The notes under the pieces are model-generated. The model worked only from the letters and a program-made list of their open reading frames with translations, had not been told where the DNA came from and searched no databases. A program made the position numbers and the translations under genes. From the NCBI GenBank assembly GCA_031308135.1, contig JAHLJT010000631.1, positions 170,651,270 through 170,715,269 on the forward strand: a DNA stretch of 64,000 nt, in the 5' to 3' direction. The number at the start of each line of letters is the position of its first letter. Positions within the stretch are counted from its first letter, which is position 1. The stretch comes from Acheta domesticus (lineage: Eukaryota > Arthropoda > Insecta > Orthoptera > Gryllidae). Shown here in pieces: positions 49,401 through 59,900 of this stretch.

Positions 49401-52400
49401 TGGAAATGATTTGAACATACGTTTTTAACCAAAGTAGAAGAAAATAGAAATATATTTCAAGAAAAAAGGCTTAGAAAGTTAAATATGCCTTAAAAAATAT
49501 TTACGTGAAAATAGGCGAAATAAATATTGATCATAATTGTTATTTTTTCATTATTTTTATTATATACATGTCAAAAGCCGAAGGCTGTCTACAAAAATTA
49601 CAGGTGCCGCTTGATTGCTTGTGCATTGGCCAACGTACAAATCACGCTAATCGCAAAAATAGTTTGTCTTATTCAAGAAGCCATGCCGCCAGACTGCCTC
49701 GAGTTTGAACTATACTAAACGCTGGCGAGAGCTCTGGTGGCGCCTCCAGCATTTATTCGCCGCGGTCGGCGCACACCGATAACAGGCCAAGTTTCGGTAT
49801 CGTTCGTTCTCGATAATGGTAGTTCCGGAACTGACATTCTCGGACACAGTAGTATCGGCGCGCCTGGTATCGTCCCCGAGAACGAACGGAACTGAGGGCG
49901 TTTTTGTCCGGCTCTACGCATAGTCCATGGCATAAAACTGATAACAAAAATGTTCAAAGCAATTTAAATTCAATTTCTTAAATTTTGTGAAGAAAATGTT
50001 AAAAACATCATTACATCAATATACAATAACATAGAAATTAATTCATAAATTATGTAAAAGAAGTGTTAATGTATTAGCATTTTATGAAAATGAACAGAGA
50101 ATTTTTGCACTGTTTTCAAAACGTTTCTGAATAATTCATTACCCTGTCTTGTTCCAGACTCCTTGGTTACTCTCTTCAGAAGGAGTACATTCGCAAGCAG
50201 GACGCTGCTAGCGTTTTTTCGTCTGTCTACTCAAATGCTTTGGGTGTAGAAGTGGCACTAGATTTTCTCAGCGAGAACTTCGAGCAAATTCTAGATTAGT
50301 GAGTATACGTTTTCTATTCTTATTTCGCTTAATGATCTTTTGACTAAATATGATGAGAATAACTGATTAGCAGAGAAACTCAAATTATGCTTTAGTTAAA
50401 TGAAACTACTGTAGATTTGATTACTTTATAAATTAGGCCATTACGCTTTAAATTTTGAAATATTTAGAATTGGAGTACGTATGACTTTTAACGCCAAAAT
50501 ATGACTTTCAATTTATTTCCTAAGAATACCTTCCACACTACGAAATAAAGTAAAAACTGCTTCCAGCCTTGTATTTTTTTAAATTTATTTATTTAAAGTC
50601 GCATCGATATCAGTGGCCATTAGCGACTACAAAACATTGGCTCAAGGGAAATACGTAAAGAAAAATATAAATAATGTTTAGATGTGCAATGTGTCAATGT
50701 GCTTCATGTGTGTCCTTAAACTCCTGCACGAATTCCCAGAGATTTGTATTTCCTGCAACTTGTTTTCTATGTATTGCTCATTGCTCTGAGCGAAGGCAGA
50801 AAAAAGTATTGCCAGGCCCTGATAATGAAAAAATGGAGAAATTTTGTCTCAAAATATTGTAAATTCCTCTCTCTTTCTTTCTTTCTTTCTCTCTCTCTTT
50901 CTCTCTCATACGTTGTGTATTCATAACTCACGTTTTATGGGACACTGATAGCGAAAAATTGATTCATGGCAATATGTCAAGTCAGTTCATCCGTCCATTT
51001 GTCCATCTGTAATCAACGCTAGGGACTAAACCGTTCAAACGATTTTCTCCAGATCTTTGATTTTGGGCGCTACTTTATATTACGCCTCAAAATTTTCAAA
51101 GTTTTCTCAAAAATTAGCTCCACTTTCTTGGATTCTACTTTGTCCTCGAATAGCGTAAAGAACTCTTAAATAAATGGCACAAATCGGTTTTCGTTGAAAT
51201 CCCTGACCTTCTGCAATTGCAAAAGTTAAAATATGTTCGACAACTATAATATTGAAGATAAAACTTTATTTCTTAACAAATTCTGTTCATCAAAAATTGA
51301 TCTTGAAATAAGTCTACGTTCAAATACCAGAAAATATGAGTCGTTTTTGCGTAATTGAATCTTAGATAATTTGAAACACTTTTCAACAATTATTTTATCT
51401 CCTTCATAAACGGTTTAAATTATTTCATTAAATGTTTTCGTTGAATGTAGCAAGAGAGTACCACTCGAGGACGAATCAACGTAGTGAGTGACAAAGAGGG
51501 TTGATAATGACTCGCTTCAAGATTTAAGGTAACGAAAACTTATTTTTGTCTTTCAATCCCCTGTAATAAATAATTCTTTATTTTATATGCTTTTGAAATC
51601 CATAATTTTCCCACCCTCGCTTGACCCGATTTCTTAGAACAGTAAGAACCACATGTAATAATAATTCATTATGCTTTTTATGTTTTTGGGTTTCTCTACT
51701 AATTACTTATTGCAGATATTGTGTCATGTAATTAGCCTTTATATGTTTACAATTCTTATAAAAATTAATTATAATAATAGAATTGATCATAAATTAAATA
51801 TTGTGACAGTTTAACAATATTTAAATCACGTTGAACTGATGTGTTTTGAGGCAAATTAACTACATGAAACACTCCTCTACAGTTATGGAGCTATGGGCGC
51901 TATTCGAAACATTGTTACTGGCATCGCTGGTCGAGTCTCAACAGAACAGCAAGTTCAAAAGGTAAGGATAAAATATTCGTTCACGTATCACCTATCCATT
52001 CTCCTATGCTTGTTAGGATTCTTGTAGAATTATACTCTGTATGTACTATAATACATACATCTTTGTATAATAATACAGAATAACTCTGTATGTACTCATA
52101 GAGCAAGCCTGGATAGGATTCAAACGAAATATTTAGTTCACTTACGAATACCTAAATTCATTGTATTGCACTCTAGATTGCAGTTCAACCAAGAGCGCCC
52201 TGCAGTCAGTAATGTTTTTTGCAAGATATTTGTTGTAACATGTGTGTGATTCCCAGCAGATCATCCAACTTAAATGAAGTTTGTGATTGTGGGAGATTAA
52301 CTTCAAATATTATCTTCCTCATTACATTGTACCATGTACATTTCAACAATCAAGTTATTTAAATTGTATTCGTAATTATTCTATTAAATATAATATAAAA

Positions 52401-55400
52401 ATTGAGAGTGTATTATAGTAATATAATACAAAAAAGACAGTTATTCGCAGCGGCATTCGTGTATTCTTCACTTTGTTCTTCAGCTTAATAAGCTCAAACT
52501 TTTAGCATATTAGATAAGCTCGATCTTGTGTCAACGTGTGCTGTTGTGTGTGATAGCACTGTAGTTAATTCTCAACAAGAAGAAAAGCTCGTAACATGTA
52601 ATTTCGAGAAAATGGATGTAGTAATTATACTTAAGCGACGTGTGTGTGGTTCCGTGCGGTGAGATATTGTCTTGACCATTTGAAGTAGTGGTAGTGGTTT
52701 TATATTAATATTTGCTTGCATATTTTATTTAAATTTTTGTACATTTACTGCCACTGAGTTAAGTTATTTTTTTAGTTAAATCTTATTTTGTCTATGTATC
52801 ACATTGCACTTTTGATTCACTTGTGACCGCTTAAAATTAAATGAATTTAAACGCTTGTTTAATTTTTCTGATATGTATACATGCACGATCTGTCTATATT
52901 AACATCATAACAGAGACAGAGAGGGAGAAATATGTTAAGAGAGGTAGGGTCATGAGATGCAATAGTTTTCTTTTGTTTTAGTTGAATAATTTCCTGCAAG
53001 AACACCAAGAAGACCTGGGAAATACCGCAGAATCGGCACAGGAAATTATGCTACCCAATCTCGTCTGGCTGGAGTTAAAACCTGAGGAAATTTTCAGCGC
53101 GGTGGAAGAAAAGTCCTTGTACCGTCTTCCCACATCTGTGAAGCCCGAACAATACTATTTGCATTTTACTCCTGATTTTCAAACTGATACATTTGCAGGA
53201 AGCGTGTCTATTGTTATCTCTGTGGAAGAGGTTACGAACAACATACTTCTTCATGTGCAAGATCTCACTATTCCGAAGTCCAATGTTGCTGTATTCCAAT
53301 ACAGTGAATCTAGACACTTTTCGACGAATAGTACATTTGACAGCGCCTTGAAGTTTGTTCATTCTTCGAGAGATGAGAACATCGTGGAGGATATTACAGA
53401 ATTACCTGAGTTCCAGTTAATTCGGCTTGAACTTCGTGAACAACTCCTTACTGGTCAAAAGTACATTATTCAAATAACATATTCTGGCCAGCTACGAACG
53501 GATATGGTCGGCTTCTATAAGACCTATTACATGGACGATACTGGATATCCCAAGTAAGTACACATTATTGACGTTTGAATACAGCTATTGCCCAAAGCGT
53601 GCGTTGTCTAAATCAAAAGAGGGGCAACTACGTTTTAGAGCTCTCTTGGACCCCTTTCCCTTTGTACTTTTTTATTTACATACTACACATACAACTAAAT
53701 AAGTTATGTTACTAGGAGGATGAAATTATAAATTCAATTAAAGCAACAAACAAATGCAATTAATTTTATGTGGAACCATTTGCAGGGTTGCCAGATGGTG
53801 TGGAGAAAGATTCTTTCCCAAATGTTGTGCATCAAGTCCCCCCAAAGTATCAGCTTAAAATGAGGGAAACTAATAATGGCTCATATTTATGGAAATAAAA
53901 TATAGAGCTACGGGACAGCCTTCCAAATTTTCAAGAAGAGCCAAGGCCCCTCTACCTCTTTGCCCCCCCCCCCCACCATATTCTGTGGATATGCCTGTGC
54001 TCTAGACCCAACCAGTTACCAAATCAGAATTTGACTATTCGAAAGGCTGTTACATGAACGGCGATATCATTTAACTAAAGCAGGACCCATCATGTTTCCG
54101 CCCCCTGGGACGCGAGTGGATTGCACTTTGCCTTCAGCAGGCGGACGCGGCAGAGAGGGAACGTTACAAAAAATATCGGTGGTAACTGACACGGAGCTGT
54201 GAGAAATGTAAAGGTCGATGCCACGGATGTCTTTACCAAAGTTAATAAGATGCTGCTGGCATTTCTGGCCCTCGTCTTCCTCAATTTTTCTAATCATTTC
54301 AAAATTCTGAATCTATCTCCACGTCTAGCGTGATATGAGACATCTATTATGTATGTCCGGCATTCGCCCGCGCCTACAATATATTCTAAGGCCGTAACTC
54401 ACATGCCCCTAGAATTGTCCATTCAGTGCTGAGGTCTGTCAAGGATTGCCACTCCAAGACCTTAACTATTGATAAGTGGTGTGGCGAATTTGAAGTGTAT
54501 ACAACCTTATTCATTTTTGACGCCATCGACACTTTGCTACGATTGGCCATGTTGGTGACAGGGGTCCATCCTTCAGCTAAAGCAATAAAACATCATTGTC
54601 TACCCGACACAATTTCCAGCATGAGCTTTTTTTCTCTTTCCTAACAAATTATTTCCTAAGAGTATTTTGCCGTACATTTCTGGCAGTAATTCTATAAATG
54701 CACTCCAGCCAAAAATTATTTTCATTCTCCCACGTAAGTGGCTAAGATATGTCAGAAAAATTTTGACTTGTGAAAATGAAAGGAATGAAAGGACAAAACA
54801 CAGTTGTAAATTAACTAAGACCTTAGACCTAAGGATTTACTAGTCAAAACCAGAAGAACCTGAGTTACGGACTTTCAACACAAGAACTATATCTCCTGGA
54901 TTCGTACTTGTACCAGCGAGAGGAATTTAATTAGAGCGATTCTGAGAGGCTCAACTTTACTCACGTGTTTTGTTTGTGTACCACTCCAGATTTGTAAAAC
55001 ATAAAGGGAATTTTCCTCTTTTTTCTTATATTATTTCAAAGCAAGTTATTTCAGAGTTATTGCAATTATGAAGGCGATAATGTAAGACAATTTTGTATAT
55101 TGAAAATCAAGTATTTACGAGTAAGTAATCAAGCAATTTACGAAATTGTTGTGTATTGTAAGAAAATATCTCCATTTGAAAGATATTCCACAAACGGTAA
55201 CCCATTTAACTGAACATTATGATGTTGAATATCAGTATTTTACTGAATTGACTGAAATGCAGCGAAAGACGACATTTCAGAAGATCAGTTAAGATTCACC
55301 TGTTGCAGTTACCTCGTCGCCACGAAGTTCGCCCCTACGCACGCACGAAAGGCCTTCCCTTGCTTCGACGAGCCCAGCTTCAAGGCGAGGTTCAAGATCA

Positions 55401-56879
55401 CTCTCGTCATTCCCAGATCGCTCTTTGGCTACGACGCCATTGCCAATGCCGCAGAGGAAACAAGGAGGACTTTGTATGTAATGTTCTTAAAAAATTCCAG
55501 GCTTCTATTTAGGATTTCACTTAGGAAACTAGTGATGGGAGAGTACTTACTCGTATTATTTGCTACGGGTATAACTATTATAGTATAGCAAATTGTATTT
55601 TATTAATTCTTCAGCTTTCTCTTAATATACTCTCTACAGCCAAAGAAGAGCATGAGACTCGAATTTGCATTTTTTGGTGATATACAATTTTTTAAAGTTC
55701 ACAGCTCTTAACGCAAACCGGATTTATACCATTTTTATAATCTCACTGTTCTCTATTCGAGGAAAGAAATGTAAGGAAAATCATCTATTAAAGGCGGTAA
55801 TCGAATCCTAGCTTTCAGATTCATAAGCTAGCTAATAAATTGTAAATCCAAAACACTGCCCTCGATTTAACTTAAAATTACTCCAAGACTACTAATATTT
55901 CAAAACCATGTACCTGAAAGTTTTTCAAGACCTTACAATTGATGAATAAACATTAAGAAATTTATCATGAGCATCAATGTTTTAGGTGTACATTAGGTTC
56001 AAACTAGTGATGTTACAGAATGGCACATATTTTCCCGTATTAGTTTTATATTTCCGTTGGTCTCGGCTAGCTATTCCGACTTGCCACATACTCTTGTCAG
56101 CAGACATCTATTGCCGCCCAAAGTACATTTTTTGATATTTTCTTAATTTTTCGTTTTCCTAATACTAGAAAGGAAATATTACTTTAAGAATATTAAAGAA
56201 CAGTAAAACCTTATCCAAATGAGAATTTTCTTTGAAACATTTGGAGTTGTTTTTAAGAAAATGGCGTTTAAGCGCTACTGTAAATACGAAATTTGAAGCT
56301 CTTTTTCACAGAGAATTTGTGAGTTTTCGAAAAACTTCATTAAACCAATTTAGAGCACACTAACTCAGAAATACAGTCAAACTCACAAAACCAAAAGAAT
56401 AGAGCAATATGGCATTTATGTCATCTCATAGAATACATTTATCATTATTCCTACCAGAAGTTTAAGGAAAGAATTTGGCGCCGTTTTTGAGAAAATCTTG
56501 TTTTTTTTTTTTTTTTTTATTGCACATATAGTACGCAATATCGCGCGAAACTACTAAAATTTTCAAAACAACGTTCATGACCTTAATGAAAGAATGAGAA
56601 GAAATTTTATTTGAAGGAAACGTCTCTATCCTCAATATTGTAGTTGTAGGAAGACGCCGAAAAACATCCCATTTTCGAATAAAAAGTGGCGTGTACTCGT
56701 ATCTCCTCGTCAACTGAACCAATTTTAACAATCTTTCAAACACCGCTTATAAATCTCAACTATAACGTGGTTCTGAGGTTACAACTCAAAAGGTTACAAC
56801 ACAACAAAAAAAACTTTTCCTCCCTTTTCTATAGTATAGGGAAGAAGAGTAAAGATAATATTCCTCCTATTATCAAATC

Positions 56880-56966
<87 letters not shown>

Positions 56967-59900
56967 GTACTGAAGGCCCTGCGAATTTGTAACGAATCTT
57001 TTAATTTTGGGTGGTATTTAAAATGAAGCTCCTAGGACATTTTCAAAATTTCCCCCAAAATTGCTTCCAGTTAGTTACAAATTGCTTCACTTAGTTGAAT
57101 GTGAGGCTGAATTACATAGCATGTACCCTGTTTTCATTAAAAGTCATGGAATTTTGGAAATTCCAAGTTCAATTGAAACTTTCTCGTATACACACGTATA
57201 TACGAAGTAGTACACGTAGTATAGGGAAAGTTTGCAATACTGCGGAAAATCGATTTCGAGATTTCAACGGAAATACAGGTTTTGGGGTCCCCTGATACGG
57301 AAAAAGTGTTTTTTTTCAAAACGTCCGTCCGTCCATCTGTCCGTCAGTGTGTGAACAACACAAGTACAATTTCATCCAAAATGGATATTCCCCGGTAGAT
57401 CTGGTTCCACTCGAGGCGCCGCGATTTTGAAAAACTTTCTTCAAAATTTGGTGGTACTTTACAAAAAGACCCCGCCCCCAAAATTTTCAAAATTTTCTCA
57501 AAAAAGGCTCCAATTTTTTTCTTTAAATGTCTTGTAAGAATAGAGTAAAATACACTTATAAAGGTGACATGCGTCCGATTTTCACCGTTAACTCTGAATT
57601 TTCGAAAATTACAAAAAATCAAAATTTGTTTGACGTCTTCCTACAATTACAATTATGAAGATAGATTTTTTCTTAAAATGAAATCTGTTCCATAAAAACT
57701 GAATTTGAAATAAAGTTGTGTACATTTTTTCGAAAATTTGATTACTTTTCGCGTACTTTTGCGTGCAGATACCGGGGAGAAAGTATGTGCTGTTTCAGCT
57801 CAACTGGGTATTTCTTACATTAAAGTTGACATATGTTTCAATGTCTTAACAATGTTTATGCTCTAATTTTCAGGAGCGATGGAGCTACAGAAGTGGAATT
57901 CGAGAATTCTCTCAGAATGTCCACGTATATTGTTGCATGGGTGATTTCCGATTTGGAGGCCGTTCGAGATCCCGTGGACAGACCCATAAAGTACACCACC
58001 TGGGCACGGAAGAATGCCATCGAATGGGCAAAATACAGCTTGGATGTGACTGCCGATATGGTGGCGAAGTTAGAAGATTATACTGGATGCCCGTATACAG
58101 ATAATACAGATCCTTATGCCTTGAAGAAGCTAGATCAGGTATTTCCGACCATCTGCCTTGCGGTATTTCAAATAATGTACAGGAATGCTAACATTTCTTC
58201 GATTATTTCGCATATTCTTCAGCTTGTTTAAAAACCTTCAGTTCGTCATTGCTATAATATTGTGAAATTAAATAAATCATTGAATTATTTTTTAGTTAAG
58301 TCGCAAAGATAGTTCAATGATGTTTTGGTTTTCAAACACTCTGTGTGGTCGTTTTCAGTTCAAATTTTCGGTTTTTGTTGTTGTTGTTGTTGTTAATATA
58401 AGCAATTTGTTTCTGCCACAAAAGATTTTAAACTCGATTAGCGTATTTTGTGAACTGATGTACATTGTGCTCCGCAATCTCGGATGAAAATGTGTAACGC
58501 TGAAGTGACCTGTGCAGGTGGGCACGCCAGACTTCGTGTCCGGGGCGATGGAGAACTGGGGGCTCATCACGTACCGCGAGACGGCGCTGCTGTACAACGA
58601 CGGCAACGCCGCCGCCCACAAGCGCGCCGCAATTGTCATCGCGCACGAGCTCGCGCACATGTGGTTCGGCAACCTCGTCACGTGCGCGTGGTGGGAGGCC
58701 ACGTGGCTCAATGAGGGCTTCGCGCAGTACTTCGAGCACTTGGTAAGGAAAGCGGAGCGCCAATGACGGTGCGCGAAGTTCTTCACCTAATTTGCTTCTG
58801 CTCTTATATTCCATCCTCCCATGTATATAATTTTAGGGGAAACCAGAGACGAAATCAATAGTTTTAACTTCTTTAATAAAGTTATTTAGGACTATGTAAC
58901 TCGGTAAAATGAACATATTTATTACTGAACTTCAATATGTCATTTAAGAAGTTATAAATTTGCTTATGCATTTTATAATTTTATTCACAAATATCGTAAT
59001 ACAATATTCAATTTTCCATTATTTTAATGCGAATATAAACAAAAGAAAGTTCAAAACCCAAGCATTTATAATATTTCGTGTCTTAATCTAAATTAAAGAA
59101 AAATGTATTAGTGTACTAAGGTTTCGATAAGTTAAATATTTTGTAAAATTATAATTATGTTAATTCATTTATTTACGAAGTGAATGGCATCTCCTTGTCA
59201 AGCGGGCTTACAGAGACAGGCTACAATAAACTTATTGTAACACGGGTTATATTGTAACACGGGCCATATTGCAACACGGATCGCACTAATGACATATAAG
59301 CTAATTCTTTACTTCTCACTGTACTCCACTTTAGAATCCGCGTAACGAAAAATAAAGATCTCTAGGCTTTCTCCACAACGAAATTTACTTCATTTTCTCA
59401 GCTCAATTTACTGTCTAATTGTATTCCTAAATATCTGCAAGATGTATCTATAGGTATGACATGTAATTGTAGGTATGGCAGGTAGTCAGTAGTAGGAATG
59501 ACAGGTATGACAGTAACTGTAGGTAGGATGTGTAAAAGTACCTATACCTTTGTCTATGAATTCAATATATTGTTCAAATTACCCAATACGTTTTATACAA
59601 AATTGTAATATGTTGCGGTATGTTGATGATCGATTGCGTGTTGTGGGAGATATCGAAAGCATGATTAAATATTGAACAATACATGAGAAATGTATAGCAG
59701 TTATTAAACGATAAACGATGTTAGTAATGAATAATTGAGGGGCTTCTAACAAGAACCAAACAAGACTAAAATTACATATTTTGAGACGTTATACCTACTT
59801 ATTCCCGTCTACACTACGAAATTTGTGGTGCCTCCTGAAAAATCTCGAATATCGACTAGTTTGGTTCTTGTAAGCCCTTCAAACACAGGAACACAAAATT

